Below are positions 54,892 to 62,738 of a stretch of DNA of 62,738 bases, one piece after another. The stretch is from Hallella colorans. Its GTDB lineage: Bacteria > Bacteroidota > Bacteroidia > Bacteroidales > Bacteroidaceae. The DNA lies in NCBI RefSeq assembly GCF_003096815.1, contig NZ_QENY01000019.1, positions 1-62,738 on the forward strand. The letters run 5' to 3'. The position numbers and the translations under genes are program-made. Under the pieces are notes generated by a model that saw nothing but the letters and a program-made list of their open reading frames with translations, did not search any database and was not told the origin of the DNA. Position 1 is the first letter of the stretch. Every line of letters starts with the position of its first letter.

Positions 54892-56115
54892 TTATTCCTG
54901 ATTAAGCAGACTTTCAATATCACAACTTAGGAAATCTTCCAAAGAAACACCGCCCGTACCTACTACAAATGCCCGTTGGGGATGGAATGCTTCTACGAAA
55001 GCTGGCAATCCGGAATTCATTCCGCGATGACCGCTTTTAACCTCTATAGCTGTCAACTCACCATCGTTATCTATAATGAAGTCAACCTCTTTGTCACTCT
55101 CGTATTTACTTCTTGATGGCTCACGCCAATAATACACCTTGTAGTCCAGTTCCTCTGCCATACTCAGGATGTGTGCTCCTATAGCACTCTCCACCCATCG
55201 TCCCCAAAGCTTTGTGTCCGTCCGGTCGGCAAGGAACGAATGGCCTTTATAGGCGGTCAACAGCGCATTATTATATACTTGGTATTTGGGTACAGAGCCA
55301 CGCTTACGTGCATCGTCACGAGCATATTTCTGCAGACCTGTCAACAGGGCGCACTCATCAAGAATATCCAGATAGGCTGCAAGCGTGGTCACATTCCCGG
55401 CATCCTGCAACTGCCCCATTAACTTGGTCAGCGACAGAATTTCGGCAGAGTAGCCACATCCCAACTCAAAAAGTTGCTTCATCAACGCTGGCTTGTAGAT
55501 GTTTGAAGTCATAATAACATCCTTCTCAATGGCAGGAGCCACCAGAGAGTCCTTGATATACTTACGCCATCGCTTCTCGTTATCAATCATGCCTGCAGGT
55601 CCGGGATAGCCACCAAAGTAAATATACTGGTCAAGCGTAACGCCGAAGGCATCTCTCATCTCCTGTAGGCTCCAGTGTCCAAGTCGAATCAATTCAAAGC
55701 GGCCAGCCAACGATTCTGTCATTCCACGTTTCAGCAGAAGGCGACTACTACCAAGCAGCACTACCTTCAGGTTCACGCGTCGACGACAGTCTTCATCCCA
55801 TTCGCGTTTCACCACTTCACTCCAATTGTCAATCTTCTGCACCTCGTCAATCACCAGCAGGCGCTCCTGCTCTTTACGTATTTGCATCGTAGCACGGGCT
55901 GACTCCCATACGCGGTGAATCCAGTCACTATCCTTAGGGTCTACAGCGTCAGCAACTTCTAAGGTATACGGAATGGAGATGTCATCCAGAACCTGGCCGA
56001 CAAGCGTGGTTTTTCCTACCTGTCTAGGCCCTGCCAATATCTGCATAAAGTGCCTTGGTTCAAGGATGCGCTCCCGGAGCGTGTGATATTGCTTTCGTAT
56101 ATAAGTCATACTCAA
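54892..56115 (-). CDS. AAA ATPase with DUF4143 domain
   Basis: This is a 407-residue P-loop ATPase of the AAA_14/DUF4143 type. Walker A is AGPRQVGKTT (~28-37), Walker B LLVIDEVQKI (~85-94), with LLGSSRLLLKR as sensor-like segment. The C-terminal DUF4143 part contains EVDFIIDNDGELTAIEVKSG (~345-364), the D-x-n-E-x-K pattern of PD-(D/E)XK nuclease folds. The family is widespread, mobile and of unknown function. The gene lies between two ~178-bp direct repeats. Its codon use is more AT-rich than the flanking hydrolase gene. Confidence 0.9.
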   Translation of the reverse strand: MSMTYIRKQYHTLRERILEPRHFMQILAGPRQVGKTTLVGQVLDDISIPYTLEVADAVDPKDSDWIHRVWESARATMQIRKEQERLLVIDEVQKIDNWSEVVKREWDEDCRRRVNLKVVLLGSSRLLLKRGMTESLAGRFELIRLGHWSLQEMRDAFGVTLDQYIYFGGYPGPAGMIDNEKRWRKYIKDSLVAPAIEKDVIMTSNIYKPALMKQLFELGCGYSAEILSLTKLMGQLQDAGNVTTLAAYLDILDECALLTGLQKYARDDARKRGSVPKYQVYNNALLTAYKGHSFLADRTDTKLWGRWVESAIGAHILSMAEELDYKVYYWREPSRSKYESDKEVDFIIDNDGELTAIEVKSGHRGMNSGLPAFVEAFHPQRAFVVGTGGVSLEDFLSCDIESLLNQE

Positions 56116-56229
56116 AACGATTGTAGATTTTGCTCAATTCTTATTGCAACTTTACTCAAATCTCACTTCAAAATTACTCAATTCTTCCGAGTCGGCCAAA
56201 TAAAAGAATCATAAAATCAACAAATTCCT
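56116..56229. other. Upstream region of the ATPase gene
   Basis: A short AT-rich stretch with several ACTCAA motifs (ACTCAAATCTCACTTCAAAA and ACTCAATTCTTCC among them) separates the ATPase start from the right-hand repeat. No exact -7 box is seen. Confidence 0.35.
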
Positions 56230-56438
56230 CCAAAAGGAGTGAGTCTCTCAGATTTAATTTGTATCTTCGCCATGTCTATCGTCGGATTCTCTTGTTTTTT
56301 TTGCAACACTAAGATAAGTGAATTCTTCGACATGGAAAAATCCTGAGCAACTTTTTGTTGCTCAGGTACTTAAAAAGTTTAATTTATAATAGTGTTGCGG
56401 AATTAAGGGTGAATAGTGCATTGAAAACAGTAGTCTTT
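56230..56438. repeat. Right ~178-bp direct repeat plus right 30-bp repeat
   Basis: 56230-56408 matches the left copy and is uninterrupted. It contains the hairpin CCTGAGCAAC/GTTGCTCAGG (56342-56366) and inverted ends GCAACACTAAGATAA (from 56313) and TTATAATAGTGTTGC. 56409-56438 is identical to 54175-54204 and ends one base before the ATG of the hydrolase gene. Confidence 0.9.
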
Positions 56439-57665
56439 ATGAAACTTATTCTATTTTTATTCTTTATGCTGTGCCAACCCATCGCTGCCCAAGACATCGA
56501 CGGCACTTGGAAAGGCACGCTTGAGGCCGGTACGCAGCGGCTCACCATTGTGCTGCGTGTGAGCACGGCGCAAAACACTGTCACTATGGACGTGCCCGAG
56601 CAGGGCGTGGAGCGGTTGCCGCTCAAGGTGAACACGCTCCGGGCAGACTCCATCGACGTGGCTTTCGACCGCTTGGCATTACGCATCACCGCCGTGCCCA
56701 CACCCGGCGCACTTGTGGGACGTTTCCAGCAAGGAATGTTCGCCACGCCGCTCACCCTGCGACCGGGCACCGTGACTTACAACAGGCCACAACAACCACA
56801 GCCACCCTATCCCTACGAGACACGCCAAGTGACCTTCCGCAACGACAATGACTGTGTGCTGTTGGCCGGCACCCTCACGCTGCCCGTGGGCTACAAGCAG
56901 GGTAGGCGTGTGCCCGTGGCGCTTATGGTGACGGGCAGTGGGCCGCAAAACCGAGACGAGGAGCTGTTCTATCACAAGCCCTTCTTTGTCATGGCCGACT
57001 ATCTCGCGCGTCACGGCATAGCCACGCTGCGCTATGACGATCGTGGCGTGGCAGCCTCAACGGGCAATTTTGCCACCGCCACAACCCATGATTTCGTCGC
57101 CGACGCGCGCTGCGGACTGGCTTGGCTCAAAGCCACGCGCATGTTTTCCAAGGTTGGCGTGGTAGGTCACAGTGAGGGTGGCATGGTGGCATTCATGCTG
57201 GCGAGCGAACACTTGCCCGATTTTATAGTGAGCCTTGCCGGACCGGCGTGCAGGATAGACACCATGATGGTGATGCAGCTTAATGGCCTCGGCAAGGCGC
57301 AGGGCGCGACCGCCAACGTGGTGGCCGACACGCGTGAGGTGCGGTCCATGCTGCTGAGACAGGCCAACACGCCGTGGATGCGCCAATTTATAGACACCGA
57401 CATGCGTCCCTACGTGCGTGCCACACGCTGCCCAGTGCTCGCCCTCGGTGGCGAGGCAGACCTCAACGTGCCGCCAGCCATCAACACCCCGGCTCTTAAG
57501 GCTGGCCTGTCGCACAACCAACATGCCACTATCAAGGTGTACCCCGGGCTGAGCCACTCGTTCCAGTTCAACCCGTCAGGATTGCCATCCAACGCCGTCA
57601 ATATAGATCAGACCATAGCGCCCTGTGTGCTGGCCGACATCGCACGGTGGATTAACGCCCTGTAG
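56439..57665 (+). CDS. Exported alpha/beta hydrolase (S9/dienelactone-hydrolase-like)
   Basis: This is a 408-residue secreted esterase or peptidase. The signal peptide ends QPIAAQ (~18). An N-terminal beta domain (~20-120) precedes the alpha/beta-hydrolase fold. The catalytic triad is readable: Ser in GHSEGG (~241-246), Asp in GGEADLNVPP (~347-356) and His in GLSHSFQ (~380-386); TGSGPQNRDEE and YDDRGVAAS are typical of this group. The longer open frame from 56355 runs into the direct repeat and is an artefact. The 30-bp repeat lies directly before the start codon, so the inserted unit has replaced or displaced the native upstream region. Confidence 0.9.
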   Translation: MKLILFLFFMLCQPIAAQDIDGTWKGTLEAGTQRLTIVLRVSTAQNTVTMDVPEQGVERLPLKVNTLRADSIDVAFDRLALRITAVPTPGALVGRFQQGMFATPLTLRPGTVTYNRPQQPQPPYPYETRQVTFRNDNDCVLLAGTLTLPVGYKQGRRVPVALMVTGSGPQNRDEELFYHKPFFVMADYLARHGIATLRYDDRGVAASTGNFATATTHDFVADARCGLAWLKATRMFSKVGVVGHSEGGMVAFMLASEHLPDFIVSLAGPACRIDTMMVMQLNGLGKAQGATANVVADTREVRSMLLRQANTPWMRQFIDTDMRPYVRATRCPVLALGGEADLNVPPAINTPALKAGLSHNQHATIKVYPGLSHSFQFNPSGLPSNAVNIDQTIAPCVLADIARWINAL

Positions 57666-58199
57666 GGCGGCCGCGCCAACGCTGGTTTTTACCACAACCG
57701 CTGGCTTGGGCACCGTCTTGGTGATGTAAGCGCCATCTTATGCTGAAGAAAGAGCAGGGTAGGGAAATCACGTGTGGGCATGAATTATTCCTCCGTTTGC
57801 TCCCGGGCGAAGGGCTCATGCTCCCCCCACATGGACGACGGCGCGCGTCCTGCCCCAACCAATCTGTACAGGCAAGTACAAAAAACGTGTAAAAGACATG
57901 GATGTACAGCATGTTAATCGCGTGTGGCTATCAGCGGTCGCCTCTGTTTGGACCAATGATGCCGAACGCTGTCTGCGCGTTGTCTCAGACATCGGAAACA
58001 ATAAGAAATACAGAGAAATGATTTCAGGAAGAGGCACTCTTATGCCTGCCGTTTGCCAATGTATACTAATGGCAGCATAAGATAATTATAAAAATATATC
58101 TGTCTGAAAATAAGGAAGTTACCTTGTTGATGCAACTAAACTGGTAACGATTTGGAAACGAGCGAACTACTTCAAGTCGCTGTATTCTACCTAACAAAG
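57666..58199. other. Transition from chromosomal DNA to the mobilizable element
   Basis: No gene is supported here. Base composition shifts from GC-rich (up to about 58.05 kb) to AT-rich, which suggests that the element's end lies near 58.05-58.2 kb. No tRNA or other att site is recognisable. Confidence 0.4.
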
Positions 58200-58254
58200 A
58201 ACGCTTGTTATTCTGTTTGCAAAGATAATACTTTGCTACCGAATAACAAGCGTT
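58200..58254. terminator. Large two-level dyad at the end of the mobilization genes
   Basis: AACGCTTGTTATTC (58200-58213) pairs with GAATAACAAGCGTT (58241-58254); inside the loop GCAAAG (58219-58224) pairs with CTTTGC (58231-58236). The minus strand of the inner part reads TATCTTTGC, an exact -7 box pointing away from the element. It may be the terminator of mobB, an element end, or both. Confidence 0.55.
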
Positions 58255-58306
58255 TTTGATGAAATATTCCTGTTTCTGCACTTTTGACTGGCTGTTTGCC
58301 TGTGGG

Positions 58307-59368
58307 TTATATACCTCTTCCTCTTTTCTTCTTTCTGTTCGCTTGGTTTCTGAGTTTGCGCTGCCACGCAGCTTCGGCATAGTCATTGCCCTGTGCGGAT
58401 GGTGTAATCAAATCGCCCAATCCTTCCATCAGTTCGTCGGCTGCGCCAACAATGGTGTCTGCCACTGCACCAATGGAATCTTGCACTCGTGGGGTGTCAT
58501 TGTCTCGTGAAATTGAGGAACGGCTTGGAGGTACGAGTTGATAACCTGTATCAGGGCGTTCTTTCCTTTCTGTCGGCTCTTGTACTGTTAGATGTGGTTT
58601 CCTTGGCTCTTCCCTGTTGGTTGGTTCAAAGTTCTTCTGCAAGGAACGGTAGCCGAACTCCCTGCCAATTTCAGATGCCTTGAAAGATTGTCCTGCGTAT
58701 GAGAACCTCAAGCCATAGACCTTGCCCTGCTTGTTCTTCATGCGCTCTATCGCGATGCCGTTCTTGTTCAACTCGTAGAGAAACATGGAGTGTCCCGTGA
58801 TGCCTGTATCTCTGTACTTGTCAAGCAGGGAATAACAGATTTGTTGCACCACTTTCTTTGCTTGCTCTCTCGTCTGGCTGACTTTTGCCTTTTGGTATTT
58901 CCTTTCCGCCTTAATCTCCTTTGCGATGGTCAAGCCTTTCTCTCTGCTTATTTCCTCCGCCACTCTCGCTGCCCTATTGCTCACAAAGGTGGTATCATAG
59001 ACCTCTCCATAAAGGCTGATACGGTTGGCAATGATGTGAATGTGTCTATTATCGGTGTCCTTGTGCGTTACCGCCACCCATTGGTGGTTGTCAAGTCCCA
59101 TTCGCTTGGCAAACAAATGGGCTATTCCCATAAGCTCGGATACAGGCAGTCTTTTCTCGTCCTGCGGTGCAATGCCTATTTCGATACGGAGAAACTTGTT
59201 CCTGCAACGGCTGTTGTAGTCACTGACCACTTTCATTTCCTCATAGATTGTCTTTGGCTCCCTGCTGCAAAGATTATGGAAGGCAAGCCGACTGCCGAGT
59301 TTGCCCTCTCTGAAAATATAGTCTAAAGCCGTGCTGCCATGCGATATCGCCTTACACTTTCCTATCAT
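58307..59368 (-). CDS. mobB: Relaxase/mobilization nuclease (MobB type)
   Basis: This is the DNA-nicking relaxase of a Bacteroidetes mobilizable element. The 353 residues belong to the MobA/VirD2-like relaxase domain family: GSTALDYIFREGK near the start with the possible catalytic Tyr (~17), and the metal-binding His motif RHIHIIANRIS (~108-118, HxH). A charged C-terminal region (from ~240) ends in the basic RNQANRKKKRGRGI. The start overlaps the accessory protein gene by 17 bp. It needs a conjugative element in trans for transfer. Confidence 0.93.
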   Translation of the reverse strand: MIGKCKAISHGSTALDYIFREGKLGSRLAFHNLCSREPKTIYEEMKVVSDYNSRCRNKFLRIEIGIAPQDEKRLPVSELMGIAHLFAKRMGLDNHQWVAVTHKDTDNRHIHIIANRISLYGEVYDTTFVSNRAARVAEEISREKGLTIAKEIKAERKYQKAKVSQTREQAKKVVQQICYSLLDKYRDTGITGHSMFLYELNKNGIAIERMKNKQGKVYGLRFSYAGQSFKASEIGREFGYRSLQKNFEPTNREEPRKPHLTVQEPTERKERPDTGYQLVPPSRSSISRDNDTPRVQDSIGAVADTIVGAADELMEGLGDLITPSAQGNDYAEAAWQRKLRNQANRKKKRGRGI

Positions 59369-59783
59369 CTCTTCTCATATTTAAGACCTTATATATATCA
59401 TCGTCTACACGAAAATGAGGGTCGTAGAATCTCTTAAATGCCTCTTTGGCACATAGCGAAAGGTTCTGTGTAATATGTACCCATCTCTCATCTTTTACTT
59501 TGATGAGGTTAGAAATCTGCCCGTAGAACCTTCCTGTATGCTGAAGTATGGCAATGGCTTCCCTTTCATTTTCGGTCATCTTGGGAACGGCTGCCACCTC
59601 TCCATTTAGGAGTAACTCACGGCAGTAATCGGAAAACTTACGTCCCGCACTTTCTGCCTTTGACTTAATACGCTGCTTTTCTTCTAAGGTGCATCTTACC
59701 TTGATGAACTCTGTCTTGTTCATCCGCTGTTCTTCCTTATCCTTTGGCTGCCATCGGGCAGCTTTTCCTTTGTATCTATTCAT
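59352..59783 (-). CDS. mobA: Plasmid mobilization relaxosome protein (MobA/MobC type)
   Basis: This 143-residue accessory protein would help the relaxase bind oriT. After a basic N terminus it has FIKVRCTLEEKQRIKSKAES (~26-45), a ribbon-helix-helix-like DNA-binding stretch of the MobC family, then SDYCRELLLNGE and a helical region. It overlaps mobB by 17 bp. In Bacteroides elements this gene is usually named mobA; other naming systems call it mobC. Confidence 0.9.
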   Translation of the reverse strand: MNRYKGKAARWQPKDKEEQRMNKTEFIKVRCTLEEKQRIKSKAESAGRKFSDYCRELLLNGEVAAVPKMTENEREAIAILQHTGRFYGQISNLIKVKDERWVHITQNLSLCAKEAFKRFYDPHFRVDDDIYKVLNMRRDDRKV

Positions 59784-60037
59784 ATAAGTTTCCTTTGAAA
59801 GTTAATCATTATAGATAATTTGTTGTTGCTTAATTTCTGAATGCTGACCGATGAGAACGTAGTGATTACGGTCTTATCTCCCCGACAATCTAACGAGGGG
59901 AGCTGGACGCAGTTTGTGGGTACAAACTGACGTCTTGCAATATCAGCTAACGAAACGTTTACGCACAAGGCGTTTTGCTGCTTGAAAGTGAATGCTGTGC
60001 ATTCCGTGTTTAACTGTGTTCGTGGTGTTCTCATCAT
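59780..60037 (-). CDS. Doubtful 85-codon frame across the oriT region
   Basis: An open frame of 85 codons ends with a 4-bp overlap (TGA within ATGA) at the mobA start, as coupled genes do. I recognise no family, and it covers the candidate oriT, so it may be an accident of conserved oriT sequence. The overlap is the only argument for it. Confidence 0.25.
   Translation of the reverse strand: MMRTPRTQLNTECTAFTFKQQNALCVNVSLADIARRQFVPTNCVQLPSLDCRGDKTVITTFSSVSIQKLSNNKLSIMINFQRKLI
59876..59932. other. Candidate oriT of the mobilizable element
   Basis: Two inverted repeats lie side by side: CTCCCC (59878-59883) with GGGGAG (59897-59902), and CAGTTTGT (59910-59917) with ACAAACTG (59922-59929), which extends to GACG/CGTC with one bulged base. 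This position, just upstream of mobA and mobB, is where oriT lies in related elements. The nick site itself cannot be placed. Confidence 0.5.
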
Positions 60038-60146
60038 TCAGTATGTTTGACAAATTTCTGTTGCTATGTTCTCTAAAAAAGGGTTGAGAGTTTTGAGTGG
60101 AATAATAGCCCCTTTTCCCAAAAGTCCTCGACCCTTTTCCTGTGAT

Positions 60147-60617
60147 TTATAATCTCCTCCATTTATCTATGTCCTCACCGTACTCTTCCAAATGGAGACG
60201 CACGATGTTCTCCACGAAACTTGAAAGGTTGCTGCCCCTGTCGCCTAACCTGCGCACGATGAAGTCGGCATGCTCCTGCGTTTCTCGGCTCAGATAGACC
60301 GCCTTTCGGTTGCACAGTTTGGTTGGCACAAGATAGGCTTGCTTGTAGGCTTCGAGTGTTTTCTTCCTCATTTTGGAGCTGATGCGTCTTTGAACAGCCA
60401 TATTCTCAGTATGCCGTGTATGCTCGGATTTCCCAGAAGTGATATCCGCTTCTCCTTGAGTAACACTGTCCTCATTTATTTCTACGTCCGTTGTTATTTC
60501 CTCCACAGGAACGGGTTGTGCTTCCGTCTGTGGGATTACCTCATTGTCCATTTTATCATCTTGGCATTCCAAGAACCATGAAAGGTCTTTGTCATTCATC
60601 ATTGTTTTCTTTTTCAT
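60147..60617 (-). CDS. DUF3408-type protein of the mobilizable element
   Basis: This 156-residue protein has an acidic N-terminal half (~1-80) and a C-terminal half typical of DUF3408 proteins of Bacteroidetes transfer elements: KAVYLSRETQEHADFIVRRL, then SNLSSFVENIVRLHLEEY near the end, a ribbon-helix-helix-like arrangement. It is probably a DNA-binding or relaxosome component. It begins 4 nt after the stop of the primase gene. The true start could be the ATG at 60602 or 60599 (MMNDKDLSWF). Confidence 0.85.
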   Translation of the reverse strand: MKKKTMMNDKDLSWFLECQDDKMDNEVIPQTEAQPVPVEEITTDVEINEDSVTQGEADITSGKSEHTRHTENMAVQRRISSKMRKKTLEAYKQAYLVPTKLCNRKAVYLSRETQEHADFIVRRLGDRGSNLSSFVENIVRLHLEEYGEDIDKWRRL

Positions 60618-60621
60618 TTCT

Positions 60622-61614
60622 CTATCTCATTTTATGTTTGACTTGTTTTGATTTATTGCTTTGATTTTGTTCTGTAACCGACATGTGTGCCAGTATCTGC
60701 TCTTTATGATTCTGTCGCTCACGGACACGACTGACATGAAAATCGTTGAGATCCTTGAAGTCTTTGTAATGTATGTTCATGTCCTCAACATGGAAGCCTG
60801 CCTTTATGAAATCTTGAACAGCCCTCCGCCCAGCATCGTCATTATCAAGGAAGGTACGAATGGAAGATATTCCCTGCGCATTCATATACCGAATTGCTTT
60901 GGCGGTATTGCTCACGGAGTTTAGCACAAGGCAGGCACTTGTTACTTCTTCTTTCATTGAAAGAAAAGAAAGAAAATCCATAAATCCCTCGAACACACAA
61001 GTTGGCTGTATTTGGTTTATTATCTTGTCGGTGAATATAGGAGTAATGTCCTTCGGAGCTATCGTTCCCTTGAACGTGCCATTGTCCCGAAGTTCATGCC
61101 CTCCTGATTGATTGGCAAAGCCGATGGATTGATAGCGCCTGCCCCTTACCTCATAGCTGATACATTTAAGGAAAGGCTTTGCCTTTTCCAAATCAATGCA
61201 GCGTACCTTTGTAAGATACTCCTGCAAATGTGGCGGTAGGGTGTCTGATATACTTATCAGTTTCCTTGTCTCGTTTGCAGCCATCGTTGGTTGGAGATTG
61301 TTTTGTGAGAAGTCTTTGTGAGAACTATATACTGTATTATCGGGAGCGTTCTGCCCCAAGTGGTGGATGGCTTCCGATAGCGTGCAGCCCTCCAAACGCA
61401 TACAGAGGTCGATGATACTTCCGCCCCTGCATTCGGCATAGTCTATCCAAAGGTTCTTCTCTGTGTCCACTTTGAAACTCGGATGTGTTTCTGCACGCAG
61501 CGGTGAGCGGTACAACGCATAGACTGATGTTCTGCGTACAGGCTTGATGCCTTTACTTTCAAGATACTCCACGATGGGGTATTGCTTGATGCGTGATAAA
61601 TCTTCTTCTTTCAT
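60622..61614 (-). CDS. Toprim-domain DNA primase of the mobilizable element
   Basis: This 330-residue protein has a DnaG-type layout: an N-terminal CHC2-like zinc-finger domain in degenerate form (YRSPLRAETHPSFKVDTEKN, then C-R-GGSIIDLCM) and a Toprim domain with VFEGFMDFLSF (E-x2-D) and FLDNDDAGRRA (D-x-D). Such proteins prime replication of mobile elements of this kind. It starts 236 nt downstream of the VirE-like gene; the DUF3408 gene follows after 4 nt. Confidence 0.9.
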   Translation of the reverse strand: MKEEDLSRIKQYPIVEYLESKGIKPVRRTSVYALYRSPLRAETHPSFKVDTEKNLWIDYAECRGGSIIDLCMRLEGCTLSEAIHHLGQNAPDNTVYSSHKDFSQNNLQPTMAANETRKLISISDTLPPHLQEYLTKVRCIDLEKAKPFLKCISYEVRGRRYQSIGFANQSGGHELRDNGTFKGTIAPKDITPIFTDKIINQIQPTCVFEGFMDFLSFLSMKEEVTSACLVLNSVSNTAKAIRYMNAQGISSIRTFLDNDDAGRRAVQDFIKAGFHVEDMNIHYKDFKDLNDFHVSRVRERQNHKEQILAHMSVTEQNQSNKSKQVKHKMR

Positions 61615-61850
61615 TGTGATATGTTTTAATTGAATGGATTGAATAATTTGTGTTTGAATGACAATGGTGTATTTGAATGATATTTGAATGGTAGGTGAAT
61701 GCTTATTGAAAGAAAATCTTTTTTCAGAAGTTTTTCCCCTCCAAACTTTTTCATCTTTCTTCTTACTACATACTATTTTGACATAAGTAGTTGATTTCCA
61801 ATATTATTTTTTAGTCCCAAGTTATACTACCAACCTACTACATGTGCCTA

Positions 61851-62738
61851 CTACATCTGATAGTTGCAACTGCCTAATAAAGGACAAGGCAATATCTTCC
61901 TTACCTTATATACATAGATGGGACTGCCACCCTCTCGCCTCTTGCTCACTTTCTCAAAGCCTGCCCTTTTCAGGGCTTCGCCCATGTGCTTTAAGGACAA
62001 GGGATGATGCGTGTAAAGTCCCAAGTAGGTGATTATCTCTGTGGTAGTCATATAGGTACAGTTGGGACTATCCTCCGTAGGTTTCTCAAAACAGCGCAAC
62101 AGTAGTTCCATTTCTGCCGTCTGTACTTGGAAATCCTCACTCTCCCTGTATAGTTCCGTTATCTCTTCATCGTCAAACCAATAGCGGAAACCTATGCTCA
62201 GCAAGGCTTTCGCTTCCGCATAGACATTATCCATAGAAACAGCCTTTGCTCTCTCAATATCTATGGAAAGCACTTCAAAGGGCAGAAACCGTCTGCTGCC
62301 TGTGGGGTCGGTAAGGAAATCGTTACCATTTACCGATGCAACGAAACTCGCCAAGTGTGGGTGTTCCTCCACATACTTGTCGTAAGGCATACGGTACTTG
62401 ACCATCGGACAGGTGATGAGGTTTTTCAGTTCGTTCTCGTCACGCTTGTTGAGGGCTTTGAGCTGGTCGTCAATGTTTACGATGAGGTTTTGCCCTATAT
62501 AGGTAAGCGTGTCCTTCTCTTGCGGATATATCTTTCCCGTGTAGCTGTAACCATGCAGGGCAGGTGGGCAGAGCAAGTCAAGGAAAGTTGTCTTGAACTT
62601 GCCCTGCTCGCCTGTCAGTACAAGACAGGTATGGTTACGGCATTCACGGTCGTCCATGGCGTTGGCGACCACTGCCACGAGCCATTTGGTAAGGTATGGC
62701 AGCCACTTGTCAGAGTTGCGCACAACTACGCAACTTGC
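61851..62738 (-). CDS. VirE-type P-loop ATPase/helicase (partial, runs off the window)
   Basis: The C-terminal 290 or more residues of a VirE/DUF3874-type protein, which in these elements has a primase-polymerase or DUF3987-like part further upstream. Visible are CLVLTGEQGKFKTTF (Walker A, GEQGKFKT), NLIVNIDDQLKAL (Walker B-like) and ASVNGNDFLTDPTGSRRFLP, the typical superfamily-3-like core. The reading frame is open to the window edge, so the start is outside. It is probably used with the Toprim primase in replication of the excised element. Confidence 0.88.
   Translation of the reverse strand, partial: ASCVVVRNSDKWLPYLTKWLVAVVANAMDDRECRNHTCLVLTGEQGKFKTTFLDLLCPPALHGYSYTGKIYPQEKDTLTYIGQNLIVNIDDQLKALNKRDENELKNLITCPMVKYRMPYDKYVEEHPHLASFVASVNGNDFLTDPTGSRRFLPFEVLSIDIERAKAVSMDNVYAEAKALLSIGFRYWFDDEEITELYRESEDFQVQTAEMELLLRCFEKPTEDSPNCTYMTTTEIITYLGLYTHHPLSLKHMGEALKRAGFEKVSKRREGGSPIYVYKVRKILPCPLLGSCNYQM

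Noticed and set aside
56355..56438. N-terminal extension of the hydrolase into the direct repeat
   Set aside because: The extra 28 residues come from repeat sequence and would hide the signal peptide; the ATG at 56439 starts it.
57898..58080. 60-codon frame between the hydrolase and the mobilization genes
   Set aside because: No promoter, no resemblance to known proteins and located at a composition boundary.
1..62738. CRISPR array or restriction-modification genes
   Set aside because: I saw no regularly spaced direct repeats and no cas, methylase or endonuclease genes; the DUF4143 ATPase alone does not define a defence system.

Overview
The window is chromosomal DNA of a Bacteroidales bacterium, most likely a Prevotella or close relative. 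The evidence is the Bacteroidetes promoter signature (-7 box TAnnTTTGc) in front of many genes, BspA-type leucine-rich-repeat proteins and a C10 (interpain/streptopain-type) protease ending in type IX secretion (T9SS) tails, the T9SS protein PorT, and the gene order of several core operons. No rRNA or CRISPR array was seen; one tRNA gene (Pro-UGG) is present.

Layout. 1-3.1 kb: gene-poor stretch, tRNA-Pro, a MATE pump. 3.2-8.1 kb: glycogen cluster (debranching enzyme, GT4 glycosyltransferase, GH57-like protein whose two catalytic residues appear replaced). 8.1-12.1 kb: phosphate-selective-type porin and an exported BspA-like LRR protein followed by a 78-residue acidic protein. 12.6-28.1 kb: housekeeping genes: rplS, a stand-alone AICAR formyltransferase, hpt-adk-obg-pgeF, Nnr (NAD(P)HX repair), a DUF4831-like protein, a LysE-type exporter, a DUF4924-like protein, prfC, a 5'-nucleotidase split into two proteins, ribD. 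28.1-32.3 kb: decayed transposase fragment, C10 protease and a second LRR protein, both with T9SS tails.

32.3-40.8 kb: a more AT-rich operon of one TonB-dependent receptor and four predicted surface lipoproteins (two of DUF4876 type), three of which share a short GHS histidine motif. This is the best candidate here for a poorly described uptake system. 41.1-48.2 kb: aspartate aminotransferase, then exbB-exbD-exbD-tonB with a PstS-like lipoprotein and a TPR protein, the machinery able to energise such receptors. 48.2-54.1 kb: LysR regulator, ThrE-type exporter, AspT/YidE-type transporter, ferredoxin, porT.

54.1-56.4 kb: a composite insertion. An AAA/DUF4143 ATPase gene lies between two ~178-bp direct repeats; the left copy is interrupted by a 193-bp MITE with 18-bp terminal inverted repeats and a 4-bp target duplication, and the right copy preserves the empty site. 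A 30-bp exact repeat brackets the whole unit, which ends directly before the start codon of an alpha/beta hydrolase gene. 58.2-62.7 kb: one end of a mobilizable element (MobB relaxase, MobA/MobC accessory protein, candidate oriT, DUF3408 protein, Toprim primase, VirE-like ATPase running off the window); its integrase and far end are not in the window.

Family assignments rest on reading the translations and on recall of the families; no search was run. DUF numbers are the least certain part.
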